Assembly (NCBI RefSeq): GCF_903819335.1
Contig: NZ_CAIJDE010000038.1
Span: 95,289 to 159,288 of the forward strand
Length of the DNA stretch: 64,000 nt
Reading direction: 5' to 3'
Source of the DNA: Flavobacterium panici
GTDB taxonomy: Bacteria > Bacteroidota > Bacteroidia > Flavobacteriales > Flavobacteriaceae
Shown: piece by piece, positions 7,354 to 16,260 of the stretch
Numbering within the stretch: the stretch's first letter is position 1
Layout of the letters: each line of letters begins with the position of its first letter
Notes under the pieces: model-generated
Databases searched by the model: none
Seen by the model: the letters and a program-made list of their open reading frames with translations, nothing else
Told to the model about the DNA's origin: nothing
Translations under genes and position numbers: made by a program

Positions 7354-8118
7354 TTACTCTTTTAAAAACGCTGTTGTCAGTTCAAAAAACATTTTCGGGT
7401 TTTCGGCATGAAGCCAATGTCCCGCATTTGGAATGGTTTCTAATTTAAAATTGGGGAATTGCTTTCTTATTTCATCCAAATCTGTATCTAATATATACCC
7501 AGATTCTCCTCCTCTAATAAACAAGGTTGGATTATTAAAAACTAAATTTTCCGCCAATGGTTTCCCGATAGCATCGAGATTATTATTGAAAACCTCCAAA
7601 TTAAAACGGAAAGCAAGTTGTCCGGGTTCTTTCCAATATAAATTTTTCAATAAAAACTGGCGCGTTCCAAAATCAGAAACATATTGTGCTACGATTGCTT
7701 CAACATCATTTCGGCTTGGCTTTACAGAAAAATCAACTGCATTTAAACCTGCCAAAATATCCTGATGGTGCTGTTTGTAAAATTTCGGGCCAATATCTGC
7801 CACAATTAATTTATCTACAAGATCAGAATGTGTTGTCGCAAAAAGCATCGCCACTTTTCCACCCATCGAATGTCCAAGAATATCAATTCTTGTCAGATTA
7901 TTTGCCTGACAATATTCATATACGTCCTGAACCATCGCTTCATAACTCCATTCGTCAGAATGAAAGCTGCGTCCGTGGTTTCTTAAATCTAAAATATGAA
8001 CCTGAAATCCGGCCTCAACATATTGTCCTGCCAGCGTTTTCCAATTATCAGACATTCCAAGAAATCCATGCATGATGATAAATGGTTTTCCTTCGCCTTC
8101 TATTTTTGAGTAAAGCAT
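7354..8118 (-). CDS. Alpha/beta hydrolase (YbfF-like esterase)
   Basis: This 254-residue cytosolic hydrolase has the oxyanion segment MHGFLGMSDNW, the nucleophile elbow GHSMGG with Ser84, and the catalytic His234 in NAGHWLHAENP. Asp108 (VADIGP) is the likely acid, as in YbfF-type esterases. DLRNHGRS (residues 44-51) is characteristic of this group. The substrate is unknown; relatives hydrolyse short acyl esters or acyl-CoA. A TAnnTTTG box lies 26 bp upstream of the start. Confidence 0.9.
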   Translation of the reverse strand: MLYSKIEGEGKPFIIMHGFLGMSDNWKTLAGQYVEAGFQVHILDLRNHGRSFHSDEWSYEAMVQDVYEYCQANNLTRIDILGHSMGGKVAMLFATTHSDLVDKLIVADIGPKFYKQHHQDILAGLNAVDFSVKPSRNDVEAIVAQYVSDFGTRQFLLKNLYWKEPGQLAFRFNLEVFNNNLDAIGKPLAENLVFNNPTLFIRGGESGYILDTDLDEIRKQFPNFKLETIPNAGHWLHAENPKMFFELTTAFLKE

Positions 8119-8144
8119 TAAATTTTTCTTTTAAAATTCTACTA

Positions 8145-8152
8145 CAAATGTA
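8145..8152 (-). promoter_or_regulatory. Putative -7 element for the alpha/beta hydrolase
   Basis: The minus strand reads TACATTTG, an exact TAnnTTTG match, 26 bp before the ATG. No convincing -33 element was found. Confidence 0.45.
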
Positions 8153-8338
8153 AAAAACTTATCTATTAAACTGTAACAGAATGTATTCTTCAAGATATTT
8201 TTTACAATTAATATTAATAGAAAAAAGTTTACATTTTTACGTGATCCCGTAAAGTTAATAAAATCAAATAAGCTATCTTGCGCCCCGAAATCAAAACCAA
8301 AAACTTGATTTAAATCCAAATTAATTAATACCACCTTT

Positions 8339-9694
8339 ATGATTAAAAAATTCCTTTTATTATCATTAGTTGCTTCGCAGCTTATGGTTTCATGTTCAAG
8401 CGACGAAAGCAATGACGAAACTACTAAACCTGAAACAGAATTATCATTAGAAGAACAAATTGCTGCAATTGTTAAACAGCCTTATTCTAAATTAACTCCT
8501 GGTGAGCAAAAATTAAAATTAGAGGCTGAAGCTAATCAAATGCTTACTGAGCTGGACAAAACGAAAAGTTCTGGAGCTATTGAAGCATTAGAAAATTTAT
8601 CAAGATTGTTAGGTGTTGATCAAATTGAGCTTTTTGATGGTAAAGATGATAATGGCATTGAAGACATTTTAACTGTTTCTGGTGTCTATGGTGTTTATAC
8701 ATGGAATAATACCAACGAAAAATGGGTAAAAACAGCTTCAACTACAGAGCTAAAATTTGTTTTCCCTGCTAAAGAATCTCAAACCGCAAACAATGCTGTT
8801 TTTACTTCTAAAAGTGTTTCATCTGACATAAAAGTAAAATTCGCCACTAATTATTATGACGATGAAGAAATAACTGACTATTTCTTTCTTCCACTTTCTG
8901 CTGATGCAGTTTTAACAATTGATAATGCTCAAGCGGCTGTATTTACACAAACTGCAAAATATGCAAACGGAAAAGAAATCCCTACTGATTTTGCATACAA
9001 AATGACTTTGAACGATGGTTACACTTGGGAAATGAGTGGTGTTAAAGCAGCGCAAAATACCTCAAAAGCATCTCTTACTTACAACGGAAAAACTCTAATT
9101 AACTTTAATGCAGGAAGTAACGCTGAAATTGACAAATTACTTGCTAATGAAGAACTTACTCAATATAGAGGTAAAGCAAATGGTTTATTCCAATTAATGG
9201 ATAATTTCATAATTGTTGCCGATATGGATTTAGTTAGTGAAGCGGCTGATCAAGCAGCATTAGAAAAAAGCTTAGTATATCCTGCTTATCCTGACTATCA
9301 AAACCCTAAAACTGATTTTAAAGCTTATTATACAGCAAAAAATGTATATGAGAAAAAATATTCTGAAGGAAGTGCTGTCAATTTTAATAAAAATATAAAA
9401 TTGGTTTTAGTTTCTAAAAAAGACGGAACTAAAATAGCAGATATTATACAACATTCTGCAGAGGATTACAGCTATTATGCTAACATACCTGTATGGACAG
9501 TTGACCAATGGAATCCTGATGGTTACTGGTCTTATAACGAAGAGTTTAAAGTACAATATTATGGTGAAGATTATTATTTAAAATTCAATGATAATACTGA
9601 AGTATCTATGAGTACTTACTTCTCTGAAGGATTTGATACTTTCCAAACTAAATTTGAAGACTTTATTAGTGCTTTTAATAAAGAAGAAAAATAG
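8339..9694 (+). CDS. Lipoprotein of unknown function
   Basis: I do not recognise this 451-residue protein. It starts with a lipoprotein signal (LMVSC, Cys19) followed by SSDESNDE; acidic residues right after the cysteine resemble the export signal that sends Bacteroidota lipoproteins to the cell surface. The rest is soluble, beta-rich and acidic, with many aromatic residues (for example YYDDEEITDYFFLPL). Its own 220-bp leader contains a weak TATCTTG box. It faces the DUF4249 gene convergently and shares a bidirectional terminator with it. No close functional partner is evident. Confidence 0.85.
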   Translation: MIKKFLLLSLVASQLMVSCSSDESNDETTKPETELSLEEQIAAIVKQPYSKLTPGEQKLKLEAEANQMLTELDKTKSSGAIEALENLSRLLGVDQIELFDGKDDNGIEDILTVSGVYGVYTWNNTNEKWVKTASTTELKFVFPAKESQTANNAVFTSKSVSSDIKVKFATNYYDDEEITDYFFLPLSADAVLTIDNAQAAVFTQTAKYANGKEIPTDFAYKMTLNDGYTWEMSGVKAAQNTSKASLTYNGKTLINFNAGSNAEIDKLLANEELTQYRGKANGLFQLMDNFIIVADMDLVSEAADQAALEKSLVYPAYPDYQNPKTDFKAYYTAKNVYEKKYSEGSAVNFNKNIKLVLVSKKDGTKIADIIQHSAEDYSYYANIPVWTVDQWNPDGYWSYNEEFKVQYYGEDYYLKFNDNTEVSMSTYFSEGFDTFQTKFEDFISAFNKEEK

Positions 9695-9713
9695 TTTTAA
9701 AAAAATGTAATTT

Positions 9714-9752
9714 AAAGCCGGTTTGAATATTTCAAATCGGCTTTATTTTTTT
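9714..9752. terminator. Bidirectional terminator between convergent genes
   Basis: A 14-bp stem (AAAGCCGGTTTGAA with one G-T wobble) and a 3-nt loop are flanked by A-rich sequence on the left and a T-run on the right. It serves the lipoprotein gene and overlaps the stop of the DUF4249 gene. Confidence 0.8.
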
Positions 9753-10597
9753 GGAGGTGTTTTAACAATTATAGTACTTTGTCCATATCCTGCCCAAATA
9801 CCAATACCTCCTTTTATATTCGATTTTAAACTTGTGTTTGACGGGTAAATAGGATTTTTGCTGTTTACGATTTCGTTTTGCCAGCTGTTCCAAAAATCTA
9901 ATGCTTCTTTGGTTTGAGTTCTTAGTTTTACATAAATAACGTCTCCATCGGCAAAATAAGGCGTGAATTTTGTTTTAGGGAACAACAAAACACCTCTGTT
10001 TATCTGCACAGAAACCGAAGAATTTTCGAAGTTTTTATCGTCTAAATTGCCATAAAACGAAGGCACAAAAATAGGTTCTTCACCGTCAATTTTTGTAGCG
10101 ATTTGGTAATAGTTTTTTTCGGCCGGCGGATCATCAAATTTTACAAAAATATAACCTGTTGTATCTATTGCATTCTTCTTTATATATTCTGCACTTTTAA
10201 GCGGCACTGATTTTGGAATTGATGTTACAGCTTCAACAACACGATTTAGGTATTCAATTTTAATAGAATATTCTTTTCCGGCTTCTCCTTTTAATGTTGA
10301 ACCGAAATACACAAATGGAGGAATTCTGTTTTTATCGTTTTTCACTCTTAAAACTTCTGAATTCTGGCCGTCAGAAATTGTGATTTTTGCAGATCGAATT
10401 ACGTGATTTAAAACATTTGTAGAATCAATAACATCTGTAACCGGAATACTGCTTGACAGCAAAACATTGGCAAAATCACCTTCTTCAATCCAGCCTTCAA
10501 CAACTATTTTTGATTCCAGGTTTTTTTGTTCACTAAAGTCGTCTTTTGAACAACTTGTTAGTACTAAAGCAAAAAGAAATAGTATATATTTTTTCAT
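9743..10597 (-). CDS. DUF4249 family lipoprotein
   Basis: This 284-residue protein has a lipoprotein signal with Cys16, and SKDDFSE follows, a likely surface-export signal. The segments IVVEGWIEEGDFANVLLSSS and VIRSAKITISDGQN match the DUF4249 family, which is typically encoded beside TonB-dependent receptors. It starts 2 bp after the receptor gene, so the two are co-transcribed. By analogy with SusD-like lipoproteins it may sit at the receptor mouth, but its ligand is unknown. Confidence 0.88.
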   Translation of the reverse strand: MKKYILFLFALVLTSCSKDDFSEQKNLESKIVVEGWIEEGDFANVLLSSSIPVTDVIDSTNVLNHVIRSAKITISDGQNSEVLRVKNDKNRIPPFVYFGSTLKGEAGKEYSIKIEYLNRVVEAVTSIPKSVPLKSAEYIKKNAIDTTGYIFVKFDDPPAEKNYYQIATKIDGEEPIFVPSFYGNLDDKNFENSSVSVQINRGVLLFPKTKFTPYFADGDVIYVKLRTQTKEALDFWNSWQNEIVNSKNPIYPSNTSLKSNIKGGIGIWAGYGQSTIIVKTPPKK

Positions 10598-10599
10598 CT

Positions 10600-12873
10600 T
10601 TAAAATTTAAATCTCCAGCTAACAGAAGGAAGAATTCGGTATAAAACCTTTTTTTCCTGCTTTACCACAACTTTGCTTTTATCTTCGTTTACTTCTACAT
10701 CTAAAACAACATAAACCGGGTTTGAGATATTGAATGCATTGTAAATAGAAAAGTTTAAAGCACTTTCTTTTTTCTGCGTTTTTATAAAATAATAATTGGC
10801 AGAAAGATCAGTCCTAATATAATCCGGCATTTGTGCATTATTATATCCTGAGTATTCTTTGACAGGATTATTGTTTATGAAGTACCAGGAAGTTGGCATT
10901 GTAAATCGATTTCCAGAACCGAATATTTGAGTAACCCCAAAATTCCATTTTGAGTTTAAATCATACATTCCAACAACAGAAAGATTATGGCGTCTGTCGT
11001 ATTTAGCAAAATACGTTTTCCCGTTATTCAGTTCATCAAAATTTCGATCAGACCAGCTTAAGGTATAACTCAGCCAGCCCGTAAATTTTCCGTTGCTTTT
11101 TTTGAGCATCATTTCAAATCCGTACGCTTTTCCTTCACCTACATACAAATCATTTTTGAGCGTTGTGATTTCATTAAACTGCGTTATTCCATACGGATAT
11201 TCCAGCAGGTTTTTCATCGAACGATAAAATCCGCCAAATGAAGAAGAAAAATTTCTGGTAATATTTTGATTGGAACCAATAGCAAATTCATTAGACGATT
11301 GCGGTTTTATTCCATCAGAACTCGCAATCCAAAAATCTGTTGGAATACCCACGCTTGAAGTTGTAATCAAACTCAAATATTGATATTGTCTATTATATGA
11401 AGCATAAAATGAATATTTTTCATTCGCATAATAATTCAGCACAGCGCGCGGTTGAAAATGCAAATACGAGTCTGATCCCGAAGTATAATAATTAATTCGA
11501 AGTCCTAAATCGGCCGTTACATTTTCAAATAACTTAGGTTTTGCGTTTACAAAAATCGCTGCTTCATTGGCATTAATTATTCTCTGCGAATAATTATCAA
11601 GCGTTGTCAGGTTTTCTACATTCACTTTTTGAGGCTGCAAATTATGATAAACATATTGCAATCCTGATTCAAATGGAATATTATGAATTGAAAATCTAAC
11701 TGAATTTGTAAACCCAAAATCTTTCACAAAAGAAGAAACTCCAAATTGAATTGTTGCCTGTTCCATACTTAAATCATTAGAATAATGACTAAAATAAACG
11801 GAATTAGACATGCTTACTTTTGGAGAAAATGTTGTGGTTAAAGATGGGGAAACTGTAAAGTTGCTCCATTTTAATTTCGTTCGCAGTGCCAAATTCTCAT
11901 CTTTTATTTTCAATTCGTCTCCACTAAAAAAAGCGTCTAATGAAAACAGATTCTTTTTAGATATTTGGGATAAAAAAGTAAAATTCGCATCAGAAAAACC
12001 ATATTTCATATCCTGAACATCATTGCTATCCGAACCAGATTTTAATATTGGGCCTACAACTTCATCAATATAGGTTTTTCTTCCGGAAATATAAAATCCT
12101 GTTTTATCATTAAGAGGAACTGCCAATGTTACTTGCGAAGCCAAAATTCCGGCATTTCCCTGAATCGAAAACTCTGATGGTAATTTTTTATTGGTATTTA
12201 AAACTGTTGTCGAACTTAATCGTCCGCCATATTTTGCATTCGAACTTGATTTATCAAATTCTACATCCTTAATATGATCTGCGTTGTAAAAAGGAAAAAT
12301 CCCTAATAAATGAGACATTCCATAAATGGGCGCTTCATTATATAAGATGGCATTATGGCCGGGATCACCACCGCGCACGTACAAATAACCGTTTGCATCT
12401 CCTGAATTTTGTACTCCCGGTGTCAATTGCAAAAGTTTTATAATATCTGTAGTTCCTAAAAGTGTTGGAACACCGTTTAATTCTTTTAAATTAAAAGAAA
12501 GTTTACCTCCGGATAAAGTTTTGATTCCGCTTTTCTTATCATTCGAAATAATCACTTCTTTTAAAAGCGAAATATCTTTTTCTAAAACAATAGAAAGTAT
12601 GGTATCTTTTTGAAGATTGCAATAAATAGTTTTTGGTATAAAATCTAAATGGTTAATTTTTAGAACCAAATTACCTGAAGGAATACTTTCTGAAAAATTA
12701 CCCAAAGTATCTGTAATAGTATGCAGCTGTTTTTTATTTATTTCGAAAGAAATATTGGCACCAATTAAATTTTGGTTTTCGGATGATTTTACATTTCCTG
12801 ATATCCTAACATTTGACTGTGCAAAAAGATTAGAAAAGGAAAATAATAAAAAAAGGATAATAGATTTCGACAC
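10600..12873 (-). CDS. TonB-dependent receptor with carboxypeptidase-like regulatory domain
   Basis: This 757-residue outer-membrane receptor has a signal peptide ending NLFAQ. A CarboxypepD_reg-like domain spans about 20-100 (VRISGNVKSSENQNLIGANI), a plug domain about 125-225 (LLQLTPGVQNSGDANGYLYV; RGGDP), and the rest is a beta-barrel ending in aromatic-terminated VSWRFKF. It forms an operon with the following DUF4249 lipoprotein gene. Receptors of this type import siderophores, vitamins or oligomers with energy from TonB; nothing in the window names the substrate. No SusD homologue is adjacent, so it is not a classic SusCD pair. Confidence 0.92.
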   Translation of the reverse strand: MSKSIILFLLFSFSNLFAQSNVRISGNVKSSENQNLIGANISFEINKKQLHTITDTLGNFSESIPSGNLVLKINHLDFIPKTIYCNLQKDTILSIVLEKDISLLKEVIISNDKKSGIKTLSGGKLSFNLKELNGVPTLLGTTDIIKLLQLTPGVQNSGDANGYLYVRGGDPGHNAILYNEAPIYGMSHLLGIFPFYNADHIKDVEFDKSSSNAKYGGRLSSTTVLNTNKKLPSEFSIQGNAGILASQVTLAVPLNDKTGFYISGRKTYIDEVVGPILKSGSDSNDVQDMKYGFSDANFTFLSQISKKNLFSLDAFFSGDELKIKDENLALRTKLKWSNFTVSPSLTTTFSPKVSMSNSVYFSHYSNDLSMEQATIQFGVSSFVKDFGFTNSVRFSIHNIPFESGLQYVYHNLQPQKVNVENLTTLDNYSQRIINANEAAIFVNAKPKLFENVTADLGLRINYYTSGSDSYLHFQPRAVLNYYANEKYSFYASYNRQYQYLSLITTSSVGIPTDFWIASSDGIKPQSSNEFAIGSNQNITRNFSSSFGGFYRSMKNLLEYPYGITQFNEITTLKNDLYVGEGKAYGFEMMLKKSNGKFTGWLSYTLSWSDRNFDELNNGKTYFAKYDRRHNLSVVGMYDLNSKWNFGVTQIFGSGNRFTMPTSWYFINNNPVKEYSGYNNAQMPDYIRTDLSANYYFIKTQKKESALNFSIYNAFNISNPVYVVLDVEVNEDKSKVVVKQEKKVLYRILPSVSWRFKF

Positions 12874-12900
12874 TTAATTTTAATAAGAAAAGTGCGAAAA

Positions 12901-12939
12901 TAAACAATTATAACCCAATTACTCAGGTTATAATTGTTT
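12901..12939 (-). terminator. Hairpin terminator downstream of pdxJ
   Basis: AAACAATTATAACC and its exact complement form a 14-bp stem with a 10-nt loop. On the minus strand it is followed by a T-rich tract. It lies between pdxJ and the TonB receptor gene. Confidence 0.65.
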
Positions 12940-12950
12940 TAATTTTAATC

Positions 12951-13664
12951 TTATTTCAATTTATTCAAATACATATTCACAACATTATCCAAACCAAGAT
13001 AAAGTGCTTCTGAAATTAAAGCGTGACCAATAGAAACCTCTAATAATCCCGGAATATTTTGTTTGAAGAACTGAATATTGTCTAAACTCAAATCATGTCC
13101 GGCATTAATTCCTAGACCTAATTCGTTTGCTAATTCTGCAGCTTTCACATACGGATCGATTCCGTTTTTGTTTCCTAAATCATACTGATGTGCAAAAGCT
13201 TCTGTATATAATTCGATTCTGTCCGTTCCTGTTTTTTTAGCTCCTTCGATAATTTCTAAAACCGGATCAACAAAAATCGATGTTCTGATCCCGTTTCTTT
13301 GAAATTCCTGAATAACTTCGGTTAAATAATCTTGATTTTTAATGGTATCCCAGCCTGCAGAAGAAGTAATAGCACCAATTGCATCTGGAACTAAAGTAAC
13401 CTGATCTGGTTTGCATTCTAAAACTAAATCAATAAAATTATGCTGCGGATTTCCTTCAATATTATATTCGGTAGTAACAATTGCTTTTAAATCGCGCGCA
13501 TCCTGATAGCGAATATGACGCTCGTCCGGACGTGGATGAATAGTAATTCCCTGCCCTCCAAAACGCTGAATATCGACAGCAACTTTTAATAAATCAGGTA
13601 CATTTCCGCCTCTTGCATTTCGTAACGTTGCAATTTTATTGATATTAACACTTAACTTTGTCAT
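12951..13664 (-). CDS. pdxJ: Pyridoxine 5'-phosphate synthase
   Basis: This 237-residue TIM-barrel enzyme condenses 1-deoxyxylulose 5-phosphate with 3-amino-1-hydroxyacetone phosphate in vitamin B6 synthesis. Recognisable motifs are [17 protein letters not shown] at the start, [13 protein letters not shown] with His43 and His50, and the phosphate-binding [11 protein letters not shown] near residue 190. [11 protein letters not shown] closes the barrel. The gene diverges from the CBS/nadK genes across a spacer with promoter-like boxes in both directions. Length is standard. Confidence 0.97.
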   Translation of the reverse strand: MTKLSVNINKIATLRNARGGNVPDLLKVAVDIQRFGGQGITIHPRPDERHIRYQDARDLKAIVTTEYNIEGNPQHNFIDLVLECKPDQVTLVPDAIGAITSSAGWDTIKNQDYLTEVIQEFQRNGIRTSIFVDPVLEIIEGAKKTGTDRIELYTEAFAHQYDLGNKNGIDPYVKAAELANELGLGINAGHDLSLDNIQFFKQNIPGLLEVSIGHALISEALYLGLDNVVNMYLNKLK

Positions 13665-13692
13665 ATAAATAGATAATTAATTCAAGTAACAC

Positions 13693-13700
13693 TATATTTG
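13693..13700 (+). promoter_or_regulatory. Putative -7 element facing the CBS gene
   Basis: TATATTTG is an exact TAnnTTTG match on the plus strand, 80 bp before the CBS gene. It is back to back with the pdxJ box at 13707-13714. No -33 element was confirmed. Confidence 0.35.
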
Positions 13701-13706
13701 TTACGA

Positions 13707-13714
13707 CAAAAATA
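13707..13714 (-). promoter_or_regulatory. Putative -7 element for pdxJ
   Basis: The minus strand reads TATTTTTG, an exact TAnnTTTG match, 42 bp before the pdxJ ATG. Confidence 0.4.
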
Positions 13715-13780
13715 CAAAGTAAAACGCAGCAGTTTTTGGTATTTTTTGATTATTTTGCATCAAATATCTTCGATTGATTT

Positions 13781-14440
13781 ATGACAGAAATTACAAACTA
13801 TATCACAAATGATTTCAGAGCGATTGATAGTCAGGAAACGATAGCCTCGATTCAGGACTTTTTTATCGATGTAAATTTTTCTCATTTCCCGATTTTAGAA
13901 GATGGGATTTTCATTGGAAGTATTTCTTCTGATGATGTAGAAACGTTTGATACCGATAAAAAAGCTATTGACTACAAATACACTTTAGAACGCTTTTTTG
14001 CCAGAAAATCAATGATCTGGCTGGATGTTCTGGAAGTCTTTGCAAAAAATCACACTAATATTATTCCAATTCTTGATGAGAATAATAGCTATATAGGCTA
14101 CTATGAAATGGAAGATATTATGAAGTTTTTTCAGGAAACGCCATTTTTAAAGGAACAAGGAGGAATTATTATTGTTCAAAAAGGACTGCTGGATTATTCA
14201 ATGAGCGAAGTAACGCAAATTGTAGAAAGTAATAACGGTAAAATTTTGGGCTGTTTTGTTTCTGAAGCCGATGTAGAAAATGTACAGATTACCATAAAAA
14301 TAGGTTTGGGAGCGATGAACGAAATTATTCAGACGTATAGAAGATATGGTTATGAAATTATTTCAGAACATCAGGAAGACACCTATATTAATAGTTTAAA
14401 AGAACGTTCTGATTATTTAGACAAGTATCTTAATATTTAA
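13781..14440 (+). CDS. CBS-pair protein with ACT-like C-terminus (AcuB-like)
   Basis: This 219-residue cytosolic protein carries two CBS motifs over residues 1-120 (FSHFPILEDGIFIGSISSDD and IIPILDENNSYIGYYEMEDI). A C-terminal domain of about 80 residues (YSMSEVTQIVESNNGKILGC) looks ACT-like. CBS pairs bind adenine nucleotides, so a sensing role is likely, but the regulated target is unknown. It lies 67 bp upstream of nadK in the same direction, an arrangement that may link it to nucleotide or NAD status; this is inference. Confidence 0.88.
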   Translation: MTEITNYITNDFRAIDSQETIASIQDFFIDVNFSHFPILEDGIFIGSISSDDVETFDTDKKAIDYKYTLERFFARKSMIWLDVLEVFAKNHTNIIPILDENNSYIGYYEMEDIMKFFQETPFLKEQGGIIIVQKGLLDYSMSEVTQIVESNNGKILGCFVSEADVENVQITIKIGLGAMNEIIQTYRRYGYEIISEHQEDTYINSLKERSDYLDKYLNI

Positions 14441-14507
14441 ATTAGAAAATGTTCTCAACTAATAAATTATCAAATTAACACATTTCCTCATTATCTAATT
14501 AAGAAGA

Positions 14508-15392
14508 ATGAAAATAGCCATTTACGGACAATATTATCAAAACAGTACCGAACCTATTATAAAAGACATTTTCTCGTTTTTCAATTCTAATAATGTAGAA
14601 ATGGTAATTGAGGAAAATTTTCTGGACATGCTTTACGATAAGCAGCTTGTAAAAAAGGAGTATAAAACTTTTTCTCCAAGTACTACTTTAGATAATAGTT
14701 TTGAAATGCTGATTAGTATTGGCGGCGATGGAACGATTTTGAGAGCGGCGGCTTTTGTTCGTAATTCAGGTATTCCTTTATTAGGTATAAATGCAGGAAG
14801 ATTAGGGTTTCTTGCAAAAGTTCAAAAAGAAAACATTGACAGTTTACTGCAATATGTTATCGATCAAAACTACACAACTTCTGAAAGAACTTTACTGGGC
14901 ATATCCTGCGAACCTAAAAATGATGCATTCGCAGAACTTAATTTTGCAATGAACGAGGTTACTGTCAGCAGAAAAGATACGACTTCGATGATTACTGTTG
15001 ACACTTATCTAAACAATGAATATTTAAATTCTTACTGGGCAGATGGTTTGATTATTTCTACTCCAACAGGTTCTACAGGATATTCATTAAGCTGCGGAGG
15101 ACCTATTTTAACTCCAGATGTAAAAAGTTTAGTAATTACGCCAATTGCTCCTCATAATTTAACCGCCAGACCACTTGTTATTCCTGACGATACAGAAATC
15201 ACTTTACGCGTAACAGGAAGAGAAGACCAATATTTGGTTTCCTTAGATTCCAGAATTTCTTCGGTAAAAAACGAATCAGTTCTTAAGATCAAAAAAACAG
15301 ATTATAAAATAAAAATGATTGAAATACCGGGCGAAACTTTCTTAAAAACCTTAAGAAACAAACTGCTTTGGGGAGAGGACAAGAGAAATTAA
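14508..15392 (+). CDS. nadK: NAD kinase
   Basis: This 294-residue enzyme phosphorylates NAD to NADP in the cytosol. The hallmark GGDGT is at 72-76, with Asp74 catalytic. The NE motif is in NFAMNEVTVSR, and the glycine-rich block TPTGSTGYSLSCGGPI forms the nucleotide site. The C-terminal sandwich contains VSLDSR. Length and motif order are standard. It follows the CBS gene. A 173-bp spacer with a clear promoter separates it from the envelope operon. Confidence 0.97.
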   Translation: MKIAIYGQYYQNSTEPIIKDIFSFFNSNNVEMVIEENFLDMLYDKQLVKKEYKTFSPSTTLDNSFEMLISIGGDGTILRAAAFVRNSGIPLLGINAGRLGFLAKVQKENIDSLLQYVIDQNYTTSERTLLGISCEPKNDAFAELNFAMNEVTVSRKDTTSMITVDTYLNNEYLNSYWADGLIISTPTGSTGYSLSCGGPILTPDVKSLVITPIAPHNLTARPLVIPDDTEITLRVTGREDQYLVSLDSRISSVKNESVLKIKKTDYKIKMIEIPGETFLKTLRNKLLWGEDKRN

Positions 15393-15518
15393 TCTCTTTT
15401 CTCCTTCATCACTATACGATAATACCACATTTTCTCGTTCTGCATATTGCGAATCATCATTAAATTGCTCAAAATCATAATGTAAATTGAAAAAAAAGCA
15501 CATTTATCTAAAGGAACT

Positions 15519-15547
15519 TTGATTCGTATTGATAATTATTATATTTG
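15519..15547 (+). promoter_or_regulatory. Promoter of the DUF6089-uppS-bamA operon
   Basis: TTG (15519-15521), an 18-bp spacer and TATATTTG (15540-15547) match both elements of the Flavobacterium promoter. The sequence continues GCAC, as often seen after this -7 box. The ATG is 19 bp downstream. This is the best promoter in the window. Confidence 0.75.
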
Positions 15548-15565
15548 CACGCAATTTTGAATTAA

Positions 15566-16255
15566 ATGAAGAAAATTTTTAATTTATTGTTATGTTTTTT
15601 CCCTTTTATTACACTTAATGCTCAAATCAATGAGCTTGGTGTGTTTGTTGGCGGAAGTAACTTTGTTGGTGACGTTGGAAGTACAACTTACATTAACCCA
15701 AATAAACCGGCTTTTGGTATTTTGTACAAATGGAACAAAAGTCCAAGACACTCCTATCGTTTCTCTTATACACAGTCTAATATTCTTGGAAATGATGCTG
15801 ATTCAGACGAAACGAGCCGCAGCAACAGAGGATATCGTTTTGAAAACGAGGTAAAAGAATTTTCTGCTGGTTTAGAATTTAATTTTTTCGATTTTAATCT
15901 TCATGATTATCACACAAAAATTACTCCTTATATATATTCAGGTTTAAGCTTTTTTATTTATGATGGCTTATATCGAAATATCAACAGCATTAGTACAACG
16001 CAAAAGATCAATTCAAATTCATTTGCTATACCTATAACACTCGGAATTAAATCAAATGTAACTCCACATTTTGTTATAGGTGCCGAAGTTGGCGCACGAT
16101 ATACTTTTACCGACAATATTGACGGCAGTAATCCTGATACCAGCAATACAAACATTTTAAAATTCGGAAATTTAAATAATAATGACTGGTATGTCTTTTC
16201 AGGTATTACTTTAACTTATACCTTTGGACAAAAACCTTGCTACTGCGCAGAATAA
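15566..16255 (+). CDS. DUF6089 family outer-membrane beta-barrel protein
   Basis: This 229-residue protein has a signal peptide ending LNAQ. The start of the mature protein, INELGVFVGGSNFVGDVGST, is typical of DUF6089. Alternating hydrophobic strands end in WYVFSGITLTYTFGQK followed by CYCAE. It is predicted to be a small outer-membrane barrel. It lies 5 bp before uppS and ahead of bamA, a conserved order in Flavobacteriia. This suggests a role in envelope biogenesis, though its function is unknown. Confidence 0.88.
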   Translation: MKKIFNLLLCFFPFITLNAQINELGVFVGGSNFVGDVGSTTYINPNKPAFGILYKWNKSPRHSYRFSYTQSNILGNDADSDETSRSNRGYRFENEVKEFSAGLEFNFFDFNLHDYHTKITPYIYSGLSFFIYDGLYRNINSISTTQKINSNSFAIPITLGIKSNVTPHFVIGAEVGARYTFTDNIDGSNPDTSNTNILKFGNLNNNDWYVFSGITLTYTFGQKPCYCAE

Positions 16256-16260
16256 TAAAA

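Noticed and set aside
7433..8075. Two overlapping plus-strand frames (110 and 129 codons) opposite the hydrolase
   Set aside because: They are shadows of a clear alpha/beta hydrolase with complete catalytic motifs on the other strand.
8131..8412. 93-codon minus-strand frame upstream of the hydrolase
   Set aside because: It runs through the leader and signal sequence of the plus-strand lipoprotein gene and has a random composition.
10600..12873. SusC of a polysaccharide utilisation locus
   Set aside because: The receptor is short for SusC, and there is no SusD, glycoside hydrolase or sugar regulator nearby.
15389..15478. 29-codon minus-strand frame after nadK
   Set aside because: It is short and overlaps the nadK stop; although it looks protein-like, there is no independent support.
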